Assembly: GCF_004959855.1 (NCBI RefSeq)
Contig: NZ_SPNT01000001.1
Coordinates: 1 to 64,000, forward strand
Source: Nitratireductor sp. XY-223
GTDB taxonomy: Bacteria; Pseudomonadota; Alphaproteobacteria; Rhizobiales; Rhizobiaceae
DNA: 64,000 nucleotides
Direction: 5' to 3'
Below the pieces are notes generated by a model. The model saw only the letters and a list, made by a program, of their open reading frames with translations, was not told where the DNA came from and did no database searches. Of the stretch, positions 18,124 through 27,146 are shown one piece after another; positions within the stretch are counted from its first letter, which is position 1; each line of letters opens with the position of its first letter. A program made the translations under genes and the position numbers.

Positions 18124-19305
18124 TCAAACGCCCTTTTGAGCGTGCACCGTATCCAGGCGAATCACGACATAGGCCCCGAAGCTGCTGCCCAGGAAGCCGA
18201 AAACCAACCAGCCCCAGCCGTGCATGCTGCCGGAAATGACGCCGCCAAGATAAGCGCCGATATTGCAGCCATAGGCGAGCCGGGCACCGTAACCCATCAG
18301 CAGGCCGCCGCAGATCGCGATGGCCACATCACGGGCATCGACTTTCCAGTTCGGTGCAAACCTGCCGGCGAGGCTCGCTGCGACGAAGGCTCCGACGATG
18401 ATCCCGAAATTCATGATCGACGTGCTGTCGGCAAACACGGACTGGTTCAACCATGCCATGCGTCCCGACCAGTAAGGCCAGTCCTGCAACTGTGCACCGC
18501 CGCTTTGCGCGATCTTCGCGCCCCAAAGCGTGAAGGCGGATGTGATGCCCCAGGGACGGGAAAGGACAACGAGCGTGGCGATGCCCACAACCGCAAGGGC
18601 GACGCAGCCCCAGGATTTCGGCCAGGGCCCGCGAACAAGACTGACTTTCTGCGGTCCCTTTTCGAGCGCGCCGAACCGGTCGATTTCACGCCGGCGGCTG
18701 ATGTAATAGACGGCTCCGAGTACCAGTGCGGTCATCGCAAAAGCCGACGCTGCGCCATAGGTTTCGACCAGCGAGAACGCCGGCAGCGCGGGGAGCGACC
18801 ACCAAAAGGGCAGGTGGGCGGTTGCGATGACGGATCCGGCGATGAAACCGGAAAGCGTCGCAAGCATGCGGGTGTTGCCGCCGCCCGCCGTAAACAGCGT
18901 TCCGGACGCGCAGCCGCCGCCGAACTGCATGCCGACGCCGAAGAGGAAGGCGCCCAGCGCCGCCGCATAGCCGAACGGTGCGACGGCGCCTGAAATCGGG
19001 CGTCCGAACAGGCCTTGCGAGCCGATCAGCGGAAACGCGATCGCACAGGTCAGCAGGATCAGGAGGATCTGCGCGCGAAGCCCTGCGCCGCGTCCTTCAA
19101 AAACGAAACTGCGCCAGGCGGAGGTGAAGCCGAAGGACGCGTGGTAGAGTGCAATGCCAGCAAACAGGCCGATTGACGCGGCCAGGAACAGCCGCACCGC
19201 CCCCGCCTGGTAGGCGAGCAGCAGCAGGACACAGCCAGCCGCCGCACCGACCAGCAGGCTGCCGGTCTGAAGTGCCGCGGGTCTCGATATGGCGCGATCC
19301 TGCAT
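18124..19305 (-). CDS. YeeE/YedE-family sulfur-compound transporter
   Basis: Polytopic inner-membrane protein (393 aa, about nine or ten helices) of the family that includes thiosulfate transporter TsuA. The conserved cysteine motifs are present in both halves: GGGCASGT near residue 125 and YGCNIGAY near residue 345, which in TsuA relay thiosulfate by transient S-H-S bonding. No TusA/YeeD partner is adjacent. A direct repeat of GTGACA at 19400-19405 and 19409-19414 lies about 95 bases upstream of the start and could be a control site. Thiosulfate uptake would fit the sulfate-activating genes nearby, but this link is only positional. Confidence 0.85.
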   Translation of the reverse strand: MQDRAISRPAALQTGSLLVGAAAGCVLLLLAYQAGAVRLFLAASIGLFAGIALYHASFGFTSAWRSFVFEGRGAGLRAQILLILLTCAIAFPLIGSQGLFGRPISGAVAPFGYAAALGAFLFGVGMQFGGGCASGTLFTAGGGNTRMLATLSGFIAGSVIATAHLPFWWSLPALPAFSLVETYGAASAFAMTALVLGAVYYISRRREIDRFGALEKGPQKVSLVRGPWPKSWGCVALAVVGIATLVVLSRPWGITSAFTLWGAKIAQSGGAQLQDWPYWSGRMAWLNQSVFADSTSIMNFGIIVGAFVAASLAGRFAPNWKVDARDVAIAICGGLLMGYGARLAYGCNIGAYLGGVISGSMHGWGWLVFGFLGSSFGAYVVIRLDTVHAQKGV

Positions 19306-19571
19306 GGGAAAGGGAACCCGTCTTTCTTGAAGGTCGATGTCTGGCAGGTAGCTGTACCACCGCCTTTAATCGGGGCCCAAATCAAGCAAATACACTTTTG
19401 TGACATAGGTGACACCTGCCCGGCATACACCCATCCAGGAACGGTGCGCTGACCGCGCGCACCGGAACCCGCACCGGAAACGTCCATGTATCACGCCGTC
19501 CGACGCCTGTGTGCCGACATGACGTCGATCTCAGGGAAACAGGCACGTCGGGATGAGCGGATCCACCGTTC
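19306..19571. other. Divergent intergenic region between yedE-like gene and glpD
   Basis: No gene is evident. It carries the GTGACA direct repeats (19400-19414, period 9) that overlap the small dyad AGGTGACACCT at 19407-19417, on the side of the yedE-like gene. The glpD control region begins at 19572. Confidence 0.4.
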
Positions 19572-19612
19572 TTTCATTTGACTTTCGAATATTTTCATAT
19601 ATTTTCGAAATG
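19572..19612 (+). promoter_or_regulatory. Tandem TTTCR repeats upstream of glpD, GlpR-like (DeoR-type) operator
   Basis: TTTCA at 19572, TTTCG at 19583, TTTCA at 19593 and TTTCG at 19603 form a direct-repeat series with spacings of 11, 10 and 10 bases, each on one face of the helix. The last three units are followed by an AT pair tract (TTTCGAATAT, TTTCATATAT, TTTCGAAATG). DeoR-family repressors such as GlpR are known to bind tandem TTTCG-like units. A possible -35 TTGACT lies at 19578-19583. No glpR gene is in the window. Confidence 0.6.
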
Positions 19613-19642
19613 GACTGAATACGCAGTTGAAATCCTAAAAAA

Positions 19643-21166
19643 ATGAAGAGTTCCGACATATACGACCTGTTTGTCATTGGCGGCGGTATCAATGGCTGCG
19701 GTATCGCCCGAGATGCCGCCGGGCGCGGGTTCTCGGTCTTCCTGGCCGAGAAGGACGATCTTGCCAGCGGCACGTCCTCCAGCTCGACGAAGCTCATCCA
19801 CGGCGGATTGCGCTACCTGGAACATTACGAGTTCCGGCTGGTGCGCGAAGCGCTGATGGAGAGGGAGGTGCTGTGGCGCATGGCGCCGCACATCATATGG
19901 CCCATGCGCTTCATTCTTCCCCATCAGAAAGGGCTGCGCCCGGCCTGGCTGCTGCGTCTCGGCCTGTTTCTCTATGATCACCTCGGCGGACGCAAACTGC
20001 TGCCGCCGACACGGGTACTGGACCTGAAGTCGGACCCGGCCGGTGCGCCGCTGAAGCCCGGTTTTACAAAGGCTTTCGAATATTCGGATTGCTGGGTGAA
20101 CGACGCGCGGCTGGTCGCGCTTAACGCGCGCGATGCGGCGGACCGCGGCGCCGTTATCCGCACGCGCACGAAAGTGGTCGATACACGGCGCGACGGGGAT
20201 GCCTGGACCGTGTCAATCGAGGACACGCTGACCGGACAGACGCAGACGGTCCGCGCGCGGCTGGTGATCAATGCGGCAGGACCCTGGATCGACAGCGTCC
20301 TGCGCACGGCGGTCGGTGAGAACGACGCCCGCAATGTCCGGCTGGTTCAGGGCAGCCATATCGTGATAGACCGCAAGTTCGAGGATGAGCGGGCGTTCTT
20401 TTTCCAGAACCGCGACGAGCGCATCATCTTCGCGATCCCTTACGAACGCGATTTCACGCTGATCGGAACCACCGACCGGGATTTCGACGAGAACCTCGAT
20501 ACGGCCGAAATCAGCGAAGAGGAAATTGCCTATTTGTGCGAGGCATCGTCCGAGTATTTCGCCGAACCCGTAACGCGGGACGATGTCGTGTGGACCTATA
20601 GCGGTGTGCGGCCGCTATACGACGACGGCGCGTCGGCGGCGCAGGAAGCGACGCGTGACTATGTCCTCGTCGAGGAAGGTGCACCGGATCAGGGCCTGCT
20701 GATCAATATATTCGGCGGCAAGATCACCACATACCGGCGCCTGGCCGAGGCTGTGCTCGAAAAGGTCGAGCGGCGCCTGGGCAAGCGCAAACCCGGCTGG
20801 ACGGCAGAGGCGCGTCTGCCCGGCGGCGATTTCGGCGTACGCGAGTTCGACCGGTTGCTCACCGACCTCAAGGAACGCTTCGGCTTTCTGGCGGACGGGC
20901 ACGCATACAGGCTGGCGCGGCTCTACGGGACAAGGGCGGCGGCGATCCTGGGCGACGCCGGCAGCCTCGAGGATCTCGGAACATGTTTCGGCAGCGATCT
21001 CTACGCCGCGGAAGTCGACTATCTCGTCGAAAACGAGTGGGCCGTGATGGCCGATGACATCGTCTGGCGGCGCACCAAGCGCGGCCTCCAGATGTCGGAG
21101 GAACAGATTTCCGCGCTGTCGGCCTATCTCGACACTTCCAAAAAGCAAAAGTTGAAGGCAGGCTGA
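19643..21166 (+). CDS. glpD: Aerobic glycerol-3-phosphate dehydrogenase
   Basis: FAD-dependent, membrane-associated enzyme oxidising sn-glycerol-3-phosphate to dihydroxyacetone phosphate with electrons passed to quinone. The N-terminal FAD motif is VIGGGINGCGIARDAAGRG, followed by SGTSSSSTKLIHGGLRYLE, a GlpD hallmark. The C-terminal domain contains the FGGKITTYR stretch. At 507 aa it has standard length. It starts 31 bases after the tandem operator repeats and is followed by glpK 69 bp downstream, so the two form a glycerol-catabolism operon; no glpF facilitator is present here. Confidence 0.95.
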   Translation: MKSSDIYDLFVIGGGINGCGIARDAAGRGFSVFLAEKDDLASGTSSSSTKLIHGGLRYLEHYEFRLVREALMEREVLWRMAPHIIWPMRFILPHQKGLRPAWLLRLGLFLYDHLGGRKLLPPTRVLDLKSDPAGAPLKPGFTKAFEYSDCWVNDARLVALNARDAADRGAVIRTRTKVVDTRRDGDAWTVSIEDTLTGQTQTVRARLVINAAGPWIDSVLRTAVGENDARNVRLVQGSHIVIDRKFEDERAFFFQNRDERIIFAIPYERDFTLIGTTDRDFDENLDTAEISEEEIAYLCEASSEYFAEPVTRDDVVWTYSGVRPLYDDGASAAQEATRDYVLVEEGAPDQGLLINIFGGKITTYRRLAEAVLEKVERRLGKRKPGWTAEARLPGGDFGVREFDRLLTDLKERFGFLADGHAYRLARLYGTRAAAILGDAGSLEDLGTCFGSDLYAAEVDYLVENEWAVMADDIVWRRTKRGLQMSEEQISALSAYLDTSKKQKLKAG

Positions 21167-21235
21167 GCGCCGGGCAAATCCGGCCGACTGCCGGCAGTCG
21201 CATTCCGACAAGCGGAAAAGCGGGGAGGATAAAGT

Positions 21236-22726
21236 ATGGCAAATCATGTCCTGGCGATCGATCATGGAACCACCTCGAGCCGAGCCATTGTTTTTCGCGA
21301 TGACCAGAGCGTCGCCGGAGTGGGCCAGAAAGAGTTCACCCAGCATTTCCCGCGGTCGGGCTGGGTCGAGCACGATCCGGAGGAAATCTGGGATACCGTC
21401 AACCGGTCGATCGCCGAAGCGCTCGAAAATGCCAGTTTGAGCGGCGCGGATATCGCCGCGATCGGCATTACCAATCAGCGCGAGACCGTGGTTGTCTGGG
21501 ATCGCGAGACGGGCGAGGCGGTGTTCAATGCCATCGTCTGGCAGGACCGGCGGACCGCGTCGATGTGCAGCCAGATGAAGGATGACGGGCTTGAGCCGAT
21601 GTTTACCGGCAAGACGGGCCTGCTGCTCGATCCGTATTTCTCCGGAACCAAGCTGCGCTGGCTGCTGGACAACGTTCCGGATGCGCGGGCGCGCGCCGAG
21701 CGGGGCGAGCTGTGTTTCGGAACCGTCGACAGTTTCCTGATATGGCGCCTGATCGGTGGTGCGCGCCACGTCACCGACGCGACCAATGCGTCGCGCACGC
21801 TGATGTACAATATCGAACAGAACTGCTGGGACGACGAACTCCTGGGCCACCTGCGGGTACCGTCCGGAATGCTTCCCGACGTGTGCGACAGCGCGGATGA
21901 TTTCGGGACCGTGAAGGCCGACCACCCGCTCGCCGGAACGCCGATCCTCGGCGTCGCCGGCGATCAGCAGGCAGCGACGATCGGCAACGCCTGTTTCGAA
22001 CCGGGCATGATGAAGGTCACCTACGGAACCGGCTGCTTCTCGCTATTGAACACGGGCGACGAACTTGTGCGTTCGAAAAACCGCCTGCTGTCGACCATCG
22101 CCTACCGGCTTAACGGCGTCACAACTTATGCCGTTGAGGGGTCGATCTTCGTCGCCGGCGCCGGCGTGCAATGGCTGCGCGACGGGCTTGGCCTGATCCA
22201 ATCGGCTGAGGAGAGTGGTGTGCTCGCCGCCAGGGCCGACCCGGAGCAGGCAGTCTATCTGGTGCCGGCCTTTGTCGGGCTCGGCGCGCCCTACTGGGAC
22301 GCGGAGGCGCGCGGCGCCCTGTTCGGCCTGACACGCAACACCGGCCCGGCCGAGATAGCCAAGGCGACGCTCGATTCCGTCTGCTACCAGACGCATGACC
22401 TGCTCACCGCCAAGCGCGGGGACTGGCAGGGCGGTGATGCACAGACGGTCCTGCGCGTCGATGGCGGCATGGTCGCGTCCGACTGGACGATGCAGCGCCT
22501 TGCCGACATTCTGGGGGTGCCGGTCGACCGCCCGGTCATCCTGGAAACCACCGCGCTCGGGGCGGCGTGGCTGGCCGGGCAGCGCGCCGGCGTATGGCCG
22601 GACCGGAACGCCTTTGCCGACGGCTGGGCCCGCGACCGCCGCTTCGAACCGCGTATCGACGATGCGTCGCGCAGAGCCGATCTCGCTGGCTGGAAGGATG
22701 CCGTCCAGCGCACCTTGAGCCGGTGA
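21236..22726 (+). CDS. glpK: Glycerol kinase
   Basis: FGGY-family kinase phosphorylating glycerol to the substrate of GlpD. Visible motifs are the N-terminal [14 protein letters not shown] phosphate loop, GITNQRET, the substrate motif IVWQDRRT, and the C-terminal DGGMVASDW and LGAAWLAG regions. Length 496 aa is usual. A strong ribosome site (GGGGAGGA at about 21221-21228) precedes ATG 21236. An intrinsic terminator follows 60 bases after the stop. Confidence 0.95.
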   Translation: MANHVLAIDHGTTSSRAIVFRDDQSVAGVGQKEFTQHFPRSGWVEHDPEEIWDTVNRSIAEALENASLSGADIAAIGITNQRETVVVWDRETGEAVFNAIVWQDRRTASMCSQMKDDGLEPMFTGKTGLLLDPYFSGTKLRWLLDNVPDARARAERGELCFGTVDSFLIWRLIGGARHVTDATNASRTLMYNIEQNCWDDELLGHLRVPSGMLPDVCDSADDFGTVKADHPLAGTPILGVAGDQQAATIGNACFEPGMMKVTYGTGCFSLLNTGDELVRSKNRLLSTIAYRLNGVTTYAVEGSIFVAGAGVQWLRDGLGLIQSAEESGVLAARADPEQAVYLVPAFVGLGAPYWDAEARGALFGLTRNTGPAEIAKATLDSVCYQTHDLLTAKRGDWQGGDAQTVLRVDGGMVASDWTMQRLADILGVPVDRPVILETTALGAAWLAGQRAGVWPDRNAFADGWARDRRFEPRIDDASRRADLAGWKDAVQRTLSR

Positions 22727-22785
22727 AGCAGATTCGGGCACAAGGTTCCGGAAATTAGGAAATAATAATATTTATAGCTGCTTAG

Positions 22786-22808
22786 CCGGTTCTTCGGAGC
22801 CGGTTTTT
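22786..22808 (+). terminator. Rho-independent terminator with TTCG tetraloop after glpK
   Basis: CCGGTTC (22786-22792) pairs with GAGCCGG (22797-22803), with one G-T wobble, around the loop TTCG, and is followed by TTTTT at 22804-22808. The stable UUCG loop and U tract are classic for intrinsic termination. It separates the glp operon from the XRE regulator gene. Confidence 0.85.
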
Positions 22809-22827
22809 GCGCGTGTTTTCTCCGAAA

Positions 22828-22894
22828 TTTTAGTATCACTAAAAAAATCTTGACTCCGGTGAAAATGCGAGTCATCGTTTTAGTAATACTAAAA
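22828..22894 (+). promoter_or_regulatory. Twin palindromic operators flanking a promoter of the XRE-cupin gene
   Basis: Two near-identical 17-base palindromes, TTTTAGT-ATC-ACTAAAA at 22828-22844 and TTTTAGT-AAT-ACTAAAA at 22878-22894, have centres exactly 50 bases apart. A -35-like TTGACT lies between them at 22850-22855 with a weak -10 around 22873-22878. Their position immediately before the regulator gene suggests autoregulation and control of the following transport and catabolic genes. Confidence 0.7.
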
Positions 22895-22908
22895 TTTGGG
22901 AGGCAGGA

Positions 22909-23550
22909 TTGAGCGGGCAGGAGACGGCGAAATCCAAGGACGTGGAGGATCACGGAGCCCTGGCGACGCGCCTGCGGGAGCGGCGCAGGGAACTGGGGCT
23001 CACGCTCAAGGCCGTTGCCGACTCGGCCGGGCTGTCCGTCGGATTCATTTCCCAGATTGAACGCGGCATTGCCGTTCCGTCACTTTCGTCGCTGGTCTCG
23101 GTGTCGCGCGTGCTCGATGTCAATGTCGGCGACTTCTTGACCAGTCAACCGCAGCCGGACGAGAATGAAGCGCGGAGCCGTCAGCCGGGCCGGCCGGTCT
23201 TTGCTGTCAGTGAAAGCTCCGTCACCTATGAACGGGTTTCGTCGTCCTTTCCCGGCCACATCCTTCGCAGTGTCATCATCCGCGAACCTCCCGGCTACCG
23301 CAGCGAACCGATTGCCCACGAGGGCGAAGAGATGATGTTCGTCCTGGACGGGACGATCACCATCGAGATCGACGGCGAGAGGACCATTCTCGGCACCGGT
23401 GACTCCGTGCATTTTCCGTCGACCCGCGTGCACTCGAGCTGGAACCATACCGACAAGCCGGCAACCATTTTGTGGGCCGGCACCATGGATGTCTTTTGCG
23501 AAGAGCCGGCGACCCCGTTCCACAAGGAAAAGAACCAGAAGGCGGAATGA
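22909..23550 (+). CDS. XRE-family transcriptional regulator with C-terminal cupin sensor domain
   Basis: 213-aa regulator. The N-terminal helix-turn-helix (about residues 22-78) contains RLRERRRELGLTLKAVA and the typical GLSVGFISQIERG recognition helix. The C-terminal part (about 110-200) is a cupin with HEGEEMMFVLDG and the FPSTRVHSSWN turn, which usually binds a small ligand. The start is TTG at 22909 with GGGAGGCAGGA just upstream. The gene heads the transport and amidase island, 43 bp before the binding-protein gene, and twin palindromes precede it, so it is probably the local substrate-responsive regulator. Confidence 0.85.
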   Translation: MSGQETAKSKDVEDHGALATRLRERRRELGLTLKAVADSAGLSVGFISQIERGIAVPSLSSLVSVSRVLDVNVGDFLTSQPQPDENEARSRQPGRPVFAVSESSVTYERVSSSFPGHILRSVIIREPPGYRSEPIAHEGEEMMFVLDGTITIEIDGERTILGTGDSVHFPSTRVHSSWNHTDKPATILWAGTMDVFCEEPATPFHKEKNQKAE

Positions 23551-23593
23551 CCGCCCGTACAAACCGCGAACCTAACCGTGCAGGGAGGAACCG

Positions 23594-25198
23594 ATGAACA
23601 GAATTGCGAAAACAGCGGCTGCGGCACTTTTGAGTGTCAGCACGCTCGCGCTCATGCCGGCGGCGCCGGCGCTTGCCGAAACGGTGCTGCGCCTCGACGA
23701 GGTGGCGGTCGGAGAACTCGATCCCGGCAAGGCGACCGACTACGCAGACTCGATCCTGATGTTCAATGTCTACGACACGCTGGTGCTGCCTGCGCAGGGT
23801 GCGCCGGGGCTCGTGCCGCATCTCGCCGAAAGCTGGTCGGCCGACGGCAACAGCCACACGTTCAAACTGCGCCAGGACGTCAAGTTCCAGAGCGGCAATC
23901 CGCTGACGGCGGAGGACGTTGTTTTCTCGCTGGACCGCATGCAGGAACTTGGTCTGGGCTTTTCCTACCTCTTTACCAATGTCGAGAAGGCCGAGGCGGT
24001 TGATGATCACACGGTGACATTCGTGCTGAAAGAGACCTATGCACCATTCGTTGCCTCCATGCTGCGCCTGCCGATCGTCGACAAGAAGCTGGTGATGGAG
24101 AATCTTGGCGAGGGCGACGGCGAGATGAAGGACTGGGGCCAGGCTTTCCTCTCTGCCAACGGCGCGGGAACCGGCGCCTACAAGGTATCGTCTCACAATC
24201 CGCAGCAGGAAACGGTGATGGCCAAGAACGCCGACTATTTCCTCGGCGTACCCGGCGCCGCGCCCGATACGGTACGGCTGCGCTACGGGCTGGAGCCAGC
24301 CACCGTGCGCACGCTTATTTCCCAGGGCGAGCACGATATCTCCTCTCAGTGGCTGCCGCCGGAGGTCCTGAAGGCGCTGGCCCAGGACGGCGCGCAACTG
24401 CTGACGGAATCCGGCAGCGGTGCCTTCTACGTCAAGATGAACACCACCAAGCCGCCGCTCGACGATCCGGAATGCCGCCTGGCGCTTGCCAAGGCGTTCG
24501 ACTACGCGGCGGCGATCAAGATGATCGCGGTCACCGATGACGTGTCGCAGGGAAGCCCGGCAACCGGTGCCATCCCGGTCGGCATGCTCGGCGCCAATCC
24601 GCCATCCGCCGAACTTGTCCGCGACCTGGATGCAGCAAAGCAGCATTTGAACTCCTGCCGTTACGCGCCTGGCGACCAGACCATCGAGATTTCCTGGATC
24701 GCCGAGGTGCCACTGGAAGAGCGTTTCGCGCTGCTGATGCAGGCCAATTTCGCCGAGCTCGGAGTCAAATCCGAGATCAAGAAAATGCCCTGGGCGCTCT
24801 TCGCCGAGCAGGTCTCGAAAGCCGAGAACACACCCCATATCTCGCAGATCTTCAACAATGCGGTGACCGGGGACCCGGACACTCTGCTCTACGGCATGTA
24901 TGATTCCAAGGCACCGGGCACCTGGCAGTCGCCGGAACATCTCAAGGACGCCGATGTCGACCGGCTGCTCGAAGAAGGCCGGGTCAATACGGACGAGTCG
25001 GCCCGCGCCAAGGCCTACCACGAGCTCAACAACCGGCTCATGGCGATCGCGCCGACGATCTACGGCTATGACCGCCAGAACGTCTTCGCCGCCAGCGACC
25101 GGGTCAAGGTTCCGGCTCTGTCGGATCCGGCCAAGGCGTTCGGTCTCGACGGGATGGGCTTTTCCTTCCGCCTGATGGAAATGCAGGATCAGAACTGA
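23594..25198 (+). CDS. ABC transporter substrate-binding protein, peptide/nickel (family 5) type
   Basis: Periplasmic binding protein of 534 aa. A Sec signal peptide ends near residue 28 (APALAE). The body shows the SBP family 5 layout: LAESWSADGNSHTFKLRQDVKFQSG-like block near residue 75 (here split by the variable loop), the FSLDRM segment, and the C-terminal AYHELNNRLMAIAP block. It delivers a peptide-like or opine-like solute to the permeases encoded next. AGGGAGGA precedes ATG 23594. The downstream hydantoinase, racemase and peptidase genes indicate that the ligand is a cyclic amide or short peptide rather than nickel. Confidence 0.9.
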   Translation: MNRIAKTAAAALLSVSTLALMPAAPALAETVLRLDEVAVGELDPGKATDYADSILMFNVYDTLVLPAQGAPGLVPHLAESWSADGNSHTFKLRQDVKFQSGNPLTAEDVVFSLDRMQELGLGFSYLFTNVEKAEAVDDHTVTFVLKETYAPFVASMLRLPIVDKKLVMENLGEGDGEMKDWGQAFLSANGAGTGAYKVSSHNPQQETVMAKNADYFLGVPGAAPDTVRLRYGLEPATVRTLISQGEHDISSQWLPPEVLKALAQDGAQLLTESGSGAFYVKMNTTKPPLDDPECRLALAKAFDYAAAIKMIAVTDDVSQGSPATGAIPVGMLGANPPSAELVRDLDAAKQHLNSCRYAPGDQTIEISWIAEVPLEERFALLMQANFAELGVKSEIKKMPWALFAEQVSKAENTPHISQIFNNAVTGDPDTLLYGMYDSKAPGTWQSPEHLKDADVDRLLEEGRVNTDESARAKAYHELNNRLMAIAPTIYGYDRQNVFAASDRVKVPALSDPAKAFGLDGMGFSFRLMEMQDQN

Positions 25199-25284
25199 CC
25201 CTGTGCGTCGGGCCGGTTGCGCGAATGCGCCGGCCCGCTTTTTAACCCGCGCCCCTGGCGCGTTGAAAGAACCGCTGAACCGCC

Positions 25285-26316
25285 ATGTCGCCTGTCGTCC
25301 GCCTTCTCGTGAAGCGGCTGTCGATCTCGATCATCGTTTTGATCGGCGTATCGATGCTGATCTTCACCATCGCCCGGGTCATACCCGGCGATCCGGCGCG
25401 CATCGCGCTGGGCCCCAACGCGACGACCGAGCAGGTCGAGCAATTGCGCGAGAAACTGCACCTCAACGAGCCCATCTGGATCCAGTACGGGTATTTCGTG
25501 CGCGATTTCTCGCGCGGTGATCTGGGCGTCTCGCTTTACACCAACCGCCCCGTGACTACGGACATCGCGCAGTTCTTGCCGGCGACGCTCGAACTCGTAA
25601 TCGTTGCCGGCATCTTCATGATCGGCTTCGGGATCCCGCTGGGCATCGCCTCGGCGCGTTATCGCGGCAAGGCCGCCGACAACATCATACGCGTCGTGTC
25701 GCTACTCGGCGTTTCGGCGCCCAGCTTCGTCTGGGCGGTGATCCTGATGCTGCTCTTCGCCTTCTTCCTGCCGCTGTTCCCGATCGCCGGCCAGATATCC
25801 GACACGCTGACCGTGCCGCCGAGGATCACCGGCTTCCTTTTGGTCGACTCGCTTCTTGCCGGCGACATCCCGGCCTTTTTGAGCGCCGCCCACCACATCA
25901 TCCTGCCGGCCTTCGCGCTGGCGCTTTCGGGCATCGGGCAGGCGGCCCGGCTGACACGGTCCAACATGGTCGAGACCTATGACAAGCCCTATATCGAGAT
26001 GGCCCAATCCTACGGGTTTCCGGCCCGCCGTATCGCGAACCGCTATGCCTTCCGCCCGTCGTTGATCCCGTCGCTGACGATCATCGGTCTGGATTTCGCG
26101 GCGATGCTCGGCAACGCATTCCTCGTCGAGGCGGTCTATGCGTGGCCGGGCCTGTCCCGCTACGGCGTACAGGTGATCCTGCGCAAGGACCTCAACGCCA
26201 TTGTCGGCACGGTGCTCGTCATTTCCGCGACCTTCCTGATCGTCAACATCATCGTCGACCTGCTGATCGCCTATATCAATCCGCGCATCCGGCTGGCGGA
26301 GAGGGGGCGGCCATGA
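25285..26316 (+). CDS. ABC transporter permease, DppB-like
   Basis: First inner-membrane permease (343 aa, six helices) of the Dpp/Opp-type importer. The first helix (ISIIVLIGVSMLIFTIARVIPGDPAR) is the standard DppB N-terminus shortened here, and the EAA-loop region with the SYGFPARRIANRYAFR stretch contacts the ATPases. Its stop overlaps the next permease gene's ATG (ATGA at 26313-26316), so stoichiometric production by coupling is likely. Confidence 0.93.
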   Translation: MSPVVRLLVKRLSISIIVLIGVSMLIFTIARVIPGDPARIALGPNATTEQVEQLREKLHLNEPIWIQYGYFVRDFSRGDLGVSLYTNRPVTTDIAQFLPATLELVIVAGIFMIGFGIPLGIASARYRGKAADNIIRVVSLLGVSAPSFVWAVILMLLFAFFLPLFPIAGQISDTLTVPPRITGFLLVDSLLAGDIPAFLSAAHHIILPAFALALSGIGQAARLTRSNMVETYDKPYIEMAQSYGFPARRIANRYAFRPSLIPSLTIIGLDFAAMLGNAFLVEAVYAWPGLSRYGVQVILRKDLNAIVGTVLVISATFLIVNIIVDLLIAYINPRIRLAERGRP

Positions 26317-27146
26317 GGCGCACGCTGTCGATCCTGTTGTCCAACCCGCTTTCGGTGATCGGGCTGATCCTCGTCGGCACGGTCGTCTTCTCGGCCGTCT
26401 TCGCCGACCTCATCGCCCCGTTCCCGTCGCATCGCGGCGCCGTGGTGGACTTCACCAATTTCAACCAGCCGCCGCACTGGCCCAACATCTTCGGCACCGA
26501 TCTCGTCGGGCGGGATGTCTTTTCGCGCATCCTCTATGCCTACCGTATTTCGCTGCTTTTAGGGGTCGTCGTGCTGGCGATCGCGGTTCCCATCGGCGTG
26601 ACGGTCGGGCTGGCCGCCGGCTATCTCGGCGGCTGGGCGGAGTTCATCCTGATGCGGCTGACCGATGTTTTCCTGTCGATCCCGCCGCTGGTGCTGGCCA
26701 TGTCCGTCATGGGCGTTCTCGAGCCGACCCTGACCAACGGCATGCTGGCGGTGACGACCATGTGGTGGCCCTGGTATGCGCGGCTCGTCTACAACGTGAC
26801 CCGCTCGGAGGCGCAGGAAGGCTACGTGCTTGCCGCCGAGATCATCGGCGCCTCGCGGCTGCACATCATGTTCCGCGAGATCCTGCCCAACTGCGTGCCG
26901 TCCATCGTCACCAAGATGACGCTCGATCTCGGCTTCGTCATCCTCATCGCCTCGTCGCTGTCGTTCCTCGGCCTCGGGGTCCAGGCACCGACGCCGGACC
27001 TCGGTTCGATGGTCGCGGAAGGCGGCAATTACCTGCCCGATTCCTGGTGGCTGACGGTGTTCCCGTCGCTTGCCATCCTGATCGCGGTGTTCGGCTTCAA
27101 CCTGCTCGGCGATGCGCTGCGCCAGGTCCTGGGGAGCGATCAATGA
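26313..27146 (+). CDS. ABC transporter permease, DppC-like
   Basis: Second permease (277 aa). The periplasmic HWPNIFGTDLVGRDVFSRI motif following the first helix is diagnostic for DppC/OppC, and the coupling helix region is EGYVLAAEIIGAS...REILPN. The ATG at 26313 overlaps the DppB-like stop, and its own stop overlaps the following ATPase start (27143-27146). Longer open frames through this gene in another phase are shadows. Confidence 0.93.
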   Translation: MRRTLSILLSNPLSVIGLILVGTVVFSAVFADLIAPFPSHRGAVVDFTNFNQPPHWPNIFGTDLVGRDVFSRILYAYRISLLLGVVVLAIAVPIGVTVGLAAGYLGGWAEFILMRLTDVFLSIPPLVLAMSVMGVLEPTLTNGMLAVTTMWWPWYARLVYNVTRSEAQEGYVLAAEIIGASRLHIMFREILPNCVPSIVTKMTLDLGFVILIASSLSFLGLGVQAPTPDLGSMVAEGGNYLPDSWWLTVFPSLAILIAVFGFNLLGDALRQVLGSDQ

